Source: Woeseiaceae bacterium
Lineage (GTDB): Bacteria > Pseudomonadota > Gammaproteobacteria > Steroidobacterales > Woeseiaceae
Length of the DNA stretch: 64,000 nucleotides
Reading direction: 5' to 3'
Assembly (NCBI GenBank): GCA_011772865.1
Contig: WVYQ01000009.1
Span: 75,800 to 139,799, forward strand
The notes under the pieces are model-generated. The model did not search any database and was not told where the DNA came from. It saw only the letters and a list, made by a program, of their open reading frames with translations. The position numbers and the translations under genes were made by a program. Shown piece by piece: positions 57,075 through 64,000 of this stretch. Within the stretch, counting starts at the first letter, position 1, and the number at the start of each line of letters is the position of its first letter.

Positions 57075-57968
57075 GTGCAACCGCTGGCCGCGTGGCTGGT
57101 CGCCCGGCCACAAAACGCCGTCATCGCGCTGGCGGCAACTTTGTTGTTGCCGGTGCTGCAGATATTCAGCGGCATCTTCATGGTGTTGCTGGTACTGAAA
57201 CAGGGCGTTCGGCTTGCGGTTGTCGAAGCGGCAATAGCCGCGGGGCTGCTCGCGGTCGTCTCGGTTGTGGCAGGAGCGCCCGTCGCGCAGGTTGCAATAG
57301 AAGCGCTGTCAACCTGGGGGCCGGCGATTGTGCTGGCGGCGGTGCTGGGCGCGACCCGGTCTCTGGCGCTGACGATGCAGGTGTCGGCGCTGATGGCCGC
57401 CGGAACAATATTGGGGATTCATGTCGTCGTAGACGACCTGATGGCCCTTTGGGAGCGGGAATTGACGTTTACGCTCGAATGGGCGCGAATGAACGGCCTC
57501 AACGAACAGGCGCAGGTTATCGAATCGAATCCGGCGCAAATGGCGCACGCGCTGACGGTGGCGTTCGTGTTGTGGGGCTGGACGAAGTTGGCGTTGTACC
57601 TGTTTCTGGGCTATCGCCTTGCGGCGATGGCGCCGGGCGGAATCGGTCGGTTTGGACGATTCTGTGACTTGAATTTTGGGCGCGTGATTGCATTGATCAT
57701 GGCCATTGTGTCGCTGCTCGCTTTTGCGGTGGGCGCGCCATGGCTGCAGAGCCTCGCCGTCGTGCTGCTGGCAGTCTTCTGGTTACAGGGACTGGCCGTC
57801 GTCCACTGGATGTTTGTCGACGGCGAGTTACCACTATTTGTGGTGATTGCCGTTTATGTATTGCTGCCGTTTTTGCATGTGTTTCTGGTCATGGCCTTGG
57901 CGGTAGTCGGTTACACGGACGCGTGGTTTCGATATCGACGCCGCGTCGTGCCGAAAAACGAAGAGTAA
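57075..57968 (+). CDS. DUF2232 membrane protein
   Basis: A 297-residue protein with about eight hydrophobic segments. It lies between rpsR and rplI, where gammaproteobacteria often carry a DUF2232 gene, and its helix pattern fits. No catalytic residues are evident; a transport or S-component-like role has been suggested for the family but is not shown here. GTG at 57075 starts 21 bases after rpsR. Confidence 0.8.
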   Translation: MQPLAAWLVARPQNAVIALAATLLLPVLQIFSGIFMVLLVLKQGVRLAVVEAAIAAGLLAVVSVVAGAPVAQVAIEALSTWGPAIVLAAVLGATRSLALTMQVSALMAAGTILGIHVVVDDLMALWERELTFTLEWARMNGLNEQAQVIESNPAQMAHALTVAFVLWGWTKLALYLFLGYRLAAMAPGGIGRFGRFCDLNFGRVIALIMAIVSLLAFAVGAPWLQSLAVVLLAVFWLQGLAVVHWMFVDGELPLFVVIAVYVLLPFLHVFLVMALAVVGYTDAWFRYRRRVVPKNEE

Positions 57969-57977
57969 GGAAAAGCA

Positions 57978-58427
57978 ATGAACGTCATTTTGTTGGATAA
58001 CGTCGAGAACCTCGGTTCGATTGGTGACCTCGTCAAGGTGAAGCCGGGTTATGGCCGCAACTTCCTGATTCCGCAGGGCAAGGCGGCGCTTGCAACTCCC
58101 GAGAACATCAAGGCGATGGAGGCACGCCGTGCCGAACTCGAAAAGGCTGCCGCCGAAGAACTGGCCGCTGCGAAGGTCCGGTTCGAGGCTGTAAACGGCA
58201 CCGAGCTCGTCATTCCGGCCAATGCCGGCAGTGAGGACAAGTTGTTCGGTTCAATCGGCCCGCTCGACATCGTGGAAGCGCTTGGCGCCATCCAGATAGA
58301 GGTGGAGCGCAGTGAAGTCCGTATGCCCGAGGGTCCGATTCATGAACTTGGCGAGTACCAGATCGGTGTGCACCTGCACCCCGAGGTGAATGCCGAGATC
58401 CTGGTAAGGGTCGTTTCGACCGAGTAA
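57978..58427 (+). CDS. rplI: Ribosomal protein L9
   Basis: Large-subunit protein of 149 residues. The N-terminal MNVILLDNVENLGSIGDLV, the KPGYGRNFLIPQGKA signature and the long central helix (EARRAELEKAAAEELAAAK) joining the two domains are all present. The start follows an AAGGAAA site, nine bases after the DUF2232 stop. Confidence 0.97.
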   Translation: MNVILLDNVENLGSIGDLVKVKPGYGRNFLIPQGKAALATPENIKAMEARRAELEKAAAEELAAAKVRFEAVNGTELVIPANAGSEDKLFGSIGPLDIVEALGAIQIEVERSEVRMPEGPIHELGEYQIGVHLHPEVNAEILVRVVSTE

Positions 58428-58436
58428 GTGATGGCA

Positions 58437-58455
58437 CACAGCCGGACAGGCTGTG
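58437..58455 (+). terminator. Hairpin between rplI and dnaB
   Basis: CACAGCC (58437-58443) and GGCTGTG (58449-58455) form a perfect 7-base stem with a 5-base loop, ten bases past the rplI stop. No T-run follows, so it is probably an attenuator or an mRNA-protecting hairpin separating high ribosomal-protein expression from dnaB. Confidence 0.45.
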
Positions 58456-58492
58456 ATACCTTAGTTGCAGGGGAAATCCGGCCGGAGATCGT

Positions 58493-59890
58493 ATGGTTCG
58501 AGCAGTAGGGGATGGCGTAACAGCTGCGAGCGCAGAGCAGCGACTTAAAGTGCCGCCACACTCGATCGAGACCGAGCAGTCGCTGCTCGGTGGGCTGATG
58601 CTCGACCACAAGTCCTGGGACAAGGTCGCTGATATCGTCTCTGCGGACGATTTCTATCGCAAGGACCACAGGCTGATTTTCTCGGCGATTGCGAGCCTGG
58701 CCGATGACGCCAATCCCTGTGACGTCGTCACCGTTTCCGAGTGCCTCGACAGTCACGGACAGCTCGAAGCAGCCGGCGGTCTCGAGTATCTCGCGTCGCT
58801 GGCCAACGAAACACCGGGCGCCGCCAACGCGCGTTCCTATGCCAGGATACTGCGCGAGCGTTCGATGTTGCGATCTCTAATCACGGCCGGCAACGAAATT
58901 TCCGGTGCCGCCTTTGCATCGGACGGTCGAACGGCCGCCGAGATCGTCGACGAGGCGGAGCGCCTCGTGTTCGAGATTGCCGAGTCGGGATCGCGCGGAA
59001 AATCCGGATTCAGGTCGCTCAAGGATATTCTCCCGGAGGCTGTCGATCGCATCGATATCCTGCATCAGTCCGACGGCGATATCACTGGCATCCCGAGCGG
59101 CTTTGTGGAATTCGACAAACTGACGGCCGGTTTGCAGGGTGGTGACCTGGTCATCGTCGCGGGACGCCCGTCAATGGGCAAGACCACGTTTGCAATCAAT
59201 ATCGCCGAGAATGCTGCGATCGGTGCAAAAATACCGACGGCTGTCTACTCGATGGAAATGCCGTCGCAGCAGCTTGCTTTTCGAATGATATCTTCGCTGG
59301 GGCGTGTCGACCAGACGCACCTGCGCACTGGCAGGTTCCCCGACGAGGACTGGTCGCGCATCAACACGGCCGTCCAGCTCATGACCGAAGCGCCGATCTT
59401 CATCGACGACACGGCAGGTCTCTCACCAACAGAGATTCGCGCACGCGCACGGCGCTTGCAGCGGGAGCACGGCCTCGGACTGATCGTGGTGGATTACCTG
59501 CAGCTCATGAGCGTCCCCGGTAGCAAGGAGAACCGCGCCACCGAGATTTCGGAAATATCACGCTCGCTCAAAGCGCTCGCCAAGGAGTTGTCGGTACCGA
59601 TCATCGCGCTCTCGCAGCTCAATCGGGGCGTCGAGCAGCGCACCGACAAGCGGCCCGTCATGTCGGACCTGCGAGAGTCCGGCGCTATCGAGCAGGACGC
59701 CGATCTGATCATCTTCATTTACCGTGAAGAGGTATACAACCCGGACACACCGCGAAAGGGGATTGCCGATATCTCCATTGCCAAGCAGCGCAACGGCCCT
59801 ATCGGCGACTTTCCGCTGACCTTCGTCGGGCGGTATACGAAGTTTGAAAACTGGGTCCCCGATTCGTACGCGGAAGAGGCGTATCCGTGA
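58493..59890 (+). CDS. dnaB: Replicative DNA helicase DnaB
   Basis: Hexameric 5'-3' helicase of the replication fork. The 465-residue protein has the N-terminal primase-interaction domain (HSIETEQSLLGGLML, DFYRKDHRLIF) and the RecA-like domain with Walker A AGRPSMGKTTFAINIAE. GLIVVDYLQLMS (Walker B), ALSQLNRGVEQR and SDLRESGAIEQDADLI follow. No intein is present. The stop overlaps the GTG of alr by 4 bases, the conserved dnaB-alr order. Confidence 0.97.
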   Translation: MVRAVGDGVTAASAEQRLKVPPHSIETEQSLLGGLMLDHKSWDKVADIVSADDFYRKDHRLIFSAIASLADDANPCDVVTVSECLDSHGQLEAAGGLEYLASLANETPGAANARSYARILRERSMLRSLITAGNEISGAAFASDGRTAAEIVDEAERLVFEIAESGSRGKSGFRSLKDILPEAVDRIDILHQSDGDITGIPSGFVEFDKLTAGLQGGDLVIVAGRPSMGKTTFAINIAENAAIGAKIPTAVYSMEMPSQQLAFRMISSLGRVDQTHLRTGRFPDEDWSRINTAVQLMTEAPIFIDDTAGLSPTEIRARARRLQREHGLGLIVVDYLQLMSVPGSKENRATEISEISRSLKALAKELSVPIIALSQLNRGVEQRTDKRPVMSDLRESGAIEQDADLIIFIYREEVYNPDTPRKGIADISIAKQRNGPIGDFPLTFVGRYTKFENWVPDSYAEEAYP

Positions 59891-60993
59891 CCTTTGGTTC
59901 ACGGGCACTGATCAGGCTCGGCGCACTAAAAACCAACCTCACCGTTATCAGGAAGGCGGCGCCCGGAGCAAAAGTCATGGCCGTCATTAAGGCCAATGCC
60001 TATGGGCATGGGATGGACGCAGTTGCCCGCACCCTCGAAGATGCCGATGCCTTCGCTGTTGCGCGCTTGCCGGAGGCAGTGGCCCTGCATGAGTCTGGCA
60101 TCGAACAACCCCTGGTGTTGCTTTCCGGCGTGCTCACGATGGAGGAGCTCTCCGAGGTTATAGCGCGTGGTTTCCAGATCGTCGTTCACTGCCCGGAGCA
60201 GGTCGACCTGCTCGAGTCGGTTACGGCGGGGCAGACAACCGTCTGGCTCAAGTTCGATACCGGCATGAATCGATTGGGTTTTGCGCCCGAAGCGGCCAGG
60301 ACGCTGATCGACCGGCTGCAAGCCTGCCCGGCTGTGACGGAATTGCGACTCATGTCGCATCTCGCGAGTGCCGACGAGCTCGACAGTCCGGTTACCGAAG
60401 AGCAGTTCGCCCGGTTTCGCAACATCGTCGAAAATTTCGAGGGCGCAGTCAGCGTTGCCAACACGCCCGCGACATTGGGGTGGCCACTAATTGCGGACGC
60501 CAACGAATCGCTGGGATTCAAGGGCGATCACTGGATACGTCCCGGCCTGGCGCTTTTCGGGATCTCGCCATTCGATGGACGATGCGGAAGTGATCTTGGG
60601 CTGACACCCGTGATGCAGTTCGAGGCTCGGCTCATCGCTATCAAGCCGCTTGCCGAAGGTTCACGTGTTGGCTATCGGGGCCGTTACCGTGCCGAGTCGG
60701 AAACGACGCTGGGAATCATTTCAGCAGGATATGGGGATGGCTACACGCGGCATTTTCGCACCGGGACACCGGTACTCATTAACGGCCGCCGGGTGCCGCT
60801 GATCGGCAACGTCTCTATGGACATGATCGCCGTCGACCTTGGCGCAGCTGCGACAGACAGGGTTGGCGACATCGCGACGTTATGGGGTGACGGCCTGCCG
60901 GTCGAGGAGGTCGCGCCGTGGGCCGATGCGATTCCGTATGAACTCGTCTGCGGTGTCATGCATCGCGAGAACTCCGAGGTCGTCGACGCTTAG
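59887..60993 (+). CDS. alr: Alanine racemase
   Basis: PLP enzyme making D-alanine for peptidoglycan. The 368-residue protein has the PLP-lysine motif VMAVIKANAYGHG, the KFDTGMNRLGF block, MSHLASADE, RPGLALFGISP, and the second-base Tyr region VGYRGRY with the GYGDGYTR and GNVSMDMIAVD segments. The GTG start at 59887 is coupled to the dnaB stop (GTGA). A 180-base gap with a hairpin element follows. Confidence 0.96.
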   Translation: MTFGSRALIRLGALKTNLTVIRKAAPGAKVMAVIKANAYGHGMDAVARTLEDADAFAVARLPEAVALHESGIEQPLVLLSGVLTMEELSEVIARGFQIVVHCPEQVDLLESVTAGQTTVWLKFDTGMNRLGFAPEAARTLIDRLQACPAVTELRLMSHLASADELDSPVTEEQFARFRNIVENFEGAVSVANTPATLGWPLIADANESLGFKGDHWIRPGLALFGISPFDGRCGSDLGLTPVMQFEARLIAIKPLAEGSRVGYRGRYRAESETTLGIISAGYGDGYTRHFRTGTPVLINGRRVPLIGNVSMDMIAVDLGAAATDRVGDIATLWGDGLPVEEVAPWADAIPYELVCGVMHRENSEVVDA

Positions 60994-61036
60994 GAATCCG
61001 CCCAGCGTGCGTCCTTTACGTCGGTCACCCGACCAC

Positions 61037-61110
61037 GCGAGCCGGGTATCTATCTCACTCATGGCTCCCTTCGGTCCGCTTTACTTCGCTCGATAGATAC
61101 CCGCGCTCGC
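61037..61110. repeat. Hairpin element with conserved core (copy 2)
   Basis: GGGTATCTATC (61044-61054) pairs with GATAGATACCC (61092-61102), extended outward by GCGAGC/GCTCGC with a one-base bulge. On the minus strand the loop reads AAGTAAAGCG (61077-61086), nine bases, then GAGCCATGA (61059-61067), identical in sequence and spacing to the core of copy 1 at 8102-8176. It lies in the 180-base gap between convergent alr and the FHA gene; the rest of the gap shows nothing else. Confidence 0.8.
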
Positions 61111-61173
61111 GGGTCTCGCAAACATTGCGACGAGCCATCGGCGGGCCTCGACGGAGAAGTCGTTAAACGGATG

Positions 61174-62043
61174 TTACGAGGCGAAGAACCCCATCTTGAC
61201 GCCCGCCAGTTGAACCACATCGTTGTCGGTCAGCTTGCGCGCCTGTGCGCCGATCGGCTGCCCGTTGACCAGCGGGAAGTCGTCTTCCGTTCCCGATTCG
61301 ACATGAACGATGTAGTAGCCCTCGGCGCGCCGCGTAATGGCGGCAACCTGCACGCCGGGGCGGCCAAGAGTCGTCAGCGCCTTGGTAAGTTCTAGTTCGC
61401 GGCCCGCAAACGCGCCGCTCAGTACCTGCAGCTTGGCGAGCGGCAGGGCGTTTGGCGCCGACGTCGGGTCGATGCCGGCTTGAGTTTCAGCATGAGTCTC
61501 GGCATGCGACGGCTCTTCTTCGGCGACTGTCTCGCCCAAAGAAGGCGCCTTCGGCTTTTCGTCGAGCGGCTCGAGTTCTTCAGCATTGAGCTTGACGCCT
61601 GCTGCCGCAGCATCTTCCATCGGCGATTCCGGCCCCTCCATTGCCGCCACAGCTTCGTCGGCAGCTTTTTCCGCCGCGGCAAGTTGCTCGGCGTTTTGCT
61701 GGCCGGCGGGAATGACCATCGTCTTTTCGAATTCGTCTTGCTCGGTCTGGGGTTCCTGCTGGTCGGAGAATCGCAGCTGGTGATGGCCGATCGTAATGAC
61801 GTCACCGTGCTGCAGAGCATGCTTTTTGATCAGCTTGCCATTGACATAGGTGCCATTGGTGCTGTTCAGGTCCTCGAGAAACGAGTCGTTGAGAATATTG
61901 ATAATCAGCGAATGATGACCACTCACGGCCGGGTTATCGATGCGCACATCGTTATCCGGGAGGCGCCCAATTGTGTAGCGCTCCTTCGTCATGTTGTATT
62001 CAGCCAGAACCTGGTTGTCCAGACTAAGAATTAACCGTGCCAT
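61174..62043 (-). CDS. Protein with two FHA domains
   Basis: A 289-residue cytoplasmic protein. The N-terminal FHA domain (about 1-95) keeps the phosphothreonine-binding residues: GR at 26-27, S41 and H44 in SGHH, and NG at 63-64 within LNSTNGTYVNGK. An acidic, Ala/Glu-rich linker (about 95-200) follows. A second FHA-like domain (about 203-289; KLQVLSGAFAGRELEL, PLVNGQPIG) lacks the SxxH and may not bind phosphothreonine. It is the last gene of a minus-strand group after PP2C and the kinase, so it is a probable adaptor or kinase substrate. Confidence 0.9.
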   Translation of the reverse strand: MARLILSLDNQVLAEYNMTKERYTIGRLPDNDVRIDNPAVSGHHSLIINILNDSFLEDLNSTNGTYVNGKLIKKHALQHGDVITIGHHQLRFSDQQEPQTEQDEFEKTMVIPAGQQNAEQLAAAEKAADEAVAAMEGPESPMEDAAAAGVKLNAEELEPLDEKPKAPSLGETVAEEEPSHAETHAETQAGIDPTSAPNALPLAKLQVLSGAFAGRELELTKALTTLGRPGVQVAAITRRAEGYYIVHVESGTEDDFPLVNGQPIGAQARKLTDNDVVQLAGVKMGFFAS

Positions 62044-62102
62044 GTCACCGTTCTCAGTGAGACCAAATCAAAAACAGGGTGTCTGTCGACGCAGGAAAGG
62101 CG

Positions 62103-62117
62103 GGCTGCGGTGCAGCC
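62103..62117. terminator. Short hairpin between PP2C and FHA genes
   Basis: GGCTGC (62103-62108) and GCAGCC (62112-62117) enclose a 3-base loop in the 115-base gap. On the minus strand the following bases are C/T-rich but without a real T-run, so termination would be partial at best. Confidence 0.25.
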
Positions 62118-62158
62118 GTCTCGCTCCAGTAACTGACAATCTCCAAACCCCTGCACCC

Positions 62159-62986
62159 TTACGTGCGGAACATGCGGGCAAGCTTTGCGAAGATACCCTT
62201 CTTCGCAGCGAACGGCGCGATGACCTGTGCTAGCTGGACCGAAACGTTGTCACGTCCGCCGTGGTCATTTGCCAATTCAATCAATTGCTTACCAACGATA
62301 TCAAGACTAGCATCAAAACTGCTGATAGTTAAGTGAATTTCTTCATCTTCCACCATATCGGGCAGACCATCCGAACACAGCAGGTAGACGTCCTCCGGCA
62401 GCACCTCGTACTCGTGCACCTCGACCTCGACAGTCGGTTCCACGCCGAGTGCCCGGGTCACATAATTCCGATTGGTCGAGCGTTGAGCCTCTTCCGCCGA
62501 ATAGAACCCGCGATCCACGAGTTCCTGCAGCAGCGAGTGATCAAGGGTCAGTTGATCGAACTGGCCGCCGCGCAGACGGTAGGCCCGGGAATCTCCGACG
62601 TGGGCGATCGACACCTTGTTGTCGTAGAACATGCAGGCAACGATTGTGGTTCCCATACCCTCGCAGTGCGTCTGGCTCTGTGCCGTCTGGAAAATGATCT
62701 TGTTGGCCCGGTATACCGCGTCCCTGAGCACAATTGACTGGCGCATCAGGCCGCTGTGCGGATCGATTTCGTCCCGGTTCTCGCGGCCAGCGCCTTCGGT
62801 CGCAAGTTCAGAGACGATCTGCACCGCGATACCGCTGGCCACTTCGCCGGCGTTGTAACCGCCCATTCCGTCGGCGAGCACCATCAGGCCGATGTCAGGA
62901 TCGGACCCAATGGCATCTTCGTTGTGATCGCGGACCCGGCCGGTGTCCGTGATTTCAGCGAATTCAATTTTTCCGCGGAGGTTCAT
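62159..62986 (-). CDS. PP2C-family Ser/Thr protein phosphatase
   Basis: A 275-residue metal-dependent phosphatase. The PPM motifs are in order: RDHNEDAIG, VLADGMGGYNAGEVAS (metal-binding Asp-Gly), IAHVGDSRAYRLR, SDGLPDMV and GGRDNVSVQL. No membrane segment or regulatory domain is attached, so it is a soluble Stp1/PrpC-like enzyme. It lies 30 bases downstream of the kinase gene and presumably reverses its phosphorylation. Confidence 0.94.
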   Translation of the reverse strand: MNLRGKIEFAEITDTGRVRDHNEDAIGSDPDIGLMVLADGMGGYNAGEVASGIAVQIVSELATEGAGRENRDEIDPHSGLMRQSIVLRDAVYRANKIIFQTAQSQTHCEGMGTTIVACMFYDNKVSIAHVGDSRAYRLRGGQFDQLTLDHSLLQELVDRGFYSAEEAQRSTNRNYVTRALGVEPTVEVEVHEYEVLPEDVYLLCSDGLPDMVEDEEIHLTISSFDASLDIVGKQLIELANDHGGRDNVSVQLAQVIAPFAAKKGIFAKLARMFRT

Positions 62987-63016
62987 TCTGGTGCGTACCG
63001 TTTCTCGTTCTCAGGC

Positions 63017-64000
63017 CTAGGAAAAACGCGCACAATTGCGCAACGCGATCGCCATCTCGGCGCCGCATGAGAACCTATCTTTGGGTTTCTTGGCAAGAGC
63101 TTTGGCCAGAACCGTATCAATCGTCTGCGGAATTCCGGCTCGTCGTTTCGATATCGGCGCCGGATCTTCCGAAGTAATCTTCGTCATCAGCACCGCGATA
63201 TTCGTCGCATGAAAAGGCACTTCTCCTGCCAATAGCTCGTACAGGGTAACACCAAGCGAAAACAAGTCCGAGTGCCCCGTGAGGTCGTCCGCGTTGAGCT
63301 GTTCCGGCGACATGTACATGGGTGTACCGAGCACGATACCGGTCTTGGTGGCGTTACCATCGGTCAGCCGGGCGACACCGAAGTCCGTGATCTTCAGAGA
63401 GCCTTCCTTGGGGTTGTACAGCAGGTTCGCAGGCTTGATGTCGCGATGGATGACACCCTGGTTGTGGGCGTAGTCGAGCGCTTCGGCGGTCTGGGCACAG
63501 AGTTCGAGAGCACGTTTCGGCGCGAGCAGCTTTTTCGGGTCCGTAAACTTCTTCAGCGGAATTCCGGGAATGAACTCCATCGCGATGTAAGCAAGGCCCT
63601 TGTCCTCGCCGGCATCGAAGACCGTGATGATATTTGGATGCGCCAGTCGTCCTGCAGATTCGGCTTCCCGATAGAAGCGCAGCCGCGCTTCCTTCAGTTC
63701 CTCATCCTCGAATTCTTTCTCGATCGGGATAGCCTTCAGCGCCACCGGCCGATTGATTCGTGGATCTTTGGCGAGGTATACGGCGCCCATTGCACCGCGT
63801 CCGATACGGCGCTCGATGACGTACCGTCCCAGGCGTTGCGGTCCAGCGCTTGCCTCGTGCTTGCCGGGCAGACCCGAGCCCTGCGCACCATGCGTGCGCT
63901 TCATCCACTCGAGGACGGCCTCCGCGCGCTCCGGCTTGGCTTGTTCTTCGAAGGCCAGGGAGAGCTTGTACATGATATTTGCGACTGTCTCGGACGGCGG
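63017..64000 (-). CDS. Ser/Thr protein kinase, Hanks type (5' end outside window)
   Basis: The frame remains open to the window edge, so the N-terminus is missing. The visible end has a helical stretch (SLAFEEQAKPERAEAVLEWM) followed by a kinase domain beginning RLGRYVIERRIGRGAMGAVY. The P-loop, VALKAIP lysine, HRDIKPANLL catalytic loop, ITDFGVARL metal motif and GTPMYMSPEQL activation segment are all present, indicating an active kinase. It stops directly after the kinase domain with no C-terminal PASTA or membrane segment. Any sensor domain must therefore lie upstream. Followed by PP2C and FHA genes. Confidence 0.93.
   Translation of the reverse strand, partial: PPSETVANIMYKLSLAFEEQAKPERAEAVLEWMKRTHGAQGSGLPGKHEASAGPQRLGRYVIERRIGRGAMGAVYLAKDPRINRPVALKAIPIEKEFEDEELKEARLRFYREAESAGRLAHPNIITVFDAGEDKGLAYIAMEFIPGIPLKKFTDPKKLLAPKRALELCAQTAEALDYAHNQGVIHRDIKPANLLYNPKEGSLKITDFGVARLTDGNATKTGIVLGTPMYMSPEQLNADDLTGHSDLFSLGVTLYELLAGEVPFHATNIAVLMTKITSEDPAPISKRRAGIPQTIDTVLAKALAKKPKDRFSCGAEMAIALRNCARFS

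Overview
The window is a gene-dense, G+C-rich stretch of a bacterial chromosome. Gene content and order point to a gammaproteobacterium outside the Enterobacterales. The nnr-tsaE-amiB-mutL-miaA-hfq-hflX-hflK-hflC-DUF2065-purA block, the rnr-rlmB-rpsF-rpsR-DUF2232-rplI-dnaB-alr block, the purMN/DUF2066/hda neighbourhood and the pepA-holC-valS next to lptFG arrangement are all typical of that class. MutL carries the endonuclease motif, which suggests a mismatch-repair system without MutH. I see no phage, insertion sequence, CRISPR array, toxin-antitoxin pair or rRNA, and no gene-free stretch longer than 300 bases. This is core chromosome rather than an accessory island.

Layout. 1-6.5 kb: the end of mrp, dcd, purMN on the minus strand, then DUF2066, a CDP-alcohol transferase, an AI-2E permease and hda. 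6.5-10.5 kb: arsC-wrbA, a small lipoprotein, acylphosphatase, a lytic transglycosylase and proS. 10.5-16.2 kb: a phosphatidylserine-decarboxylase-like protein that has lost its active-site motifs, family-4 uracil-DNA glycosylase, rimI, prfC, a UMF1-type MFS protein and a DUF4956-like membrane protein. 16-25 kb, minus strand: pepA, holC, valS, then the moxR/DUF58/transglutaminase trio. 25-31 kb: lptFG, an operon of nucleotide-transporter-like protein, Tat-type aldo/keto reductase and RDD protein, a MAPEG protein and small envelope proteins. 31-36 kb: tRNA-Glu(CUC), pcnB-folK-deoxynucleoside kinase, a diguanylate cyclase and queG. 36-48.6 kb: the nnr-to-purA block ending in a patatin. 48.6-53 kb: less conserved envelope and hypothetical genes and a permease. 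53-61 kb: tRNA-Leu(CAG) and the rnr-to-alr block. 61-64 kb: an FHA protein, a PP2C phosphatase and a Ser/Thr kinase that runs off the window.

How the genes work together. Most of the window serves nucleotide metabolism (dcd, purM, purN, purA, dNK), translation (proS, valS, prfC, miaA, queG, tsaE, rimI, rlmB, ribosomal proteins), replication and repair (hda, holC, dnaB, mutL, udg) and the envelope (lptFG, amiB, alr, HflKC). Many neighbours overlap by 4 bases, implying translational coupling. Both tRNA genes lie head-to-head against a coding operon, with their promoters covering the 5' region of pcnB or rnr.

The most unusual non-coding signal is a pair of hairpin elements (8102-8176 and 61037-61110) in two convergent intergenic gaps. 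They share a 28-base core (two conserved blocks of 10 and 9 bases separated by exactly 9), flanked by inverted-repeat arms that are largely unrelated between the copies. Other points worth a second look are the inactivated decarboxylase-like protein, the S6 protein with a long Glu/Ala/Pro tail behind an SD-sequestering leader, and the kinase/phosphatase/FHA module.
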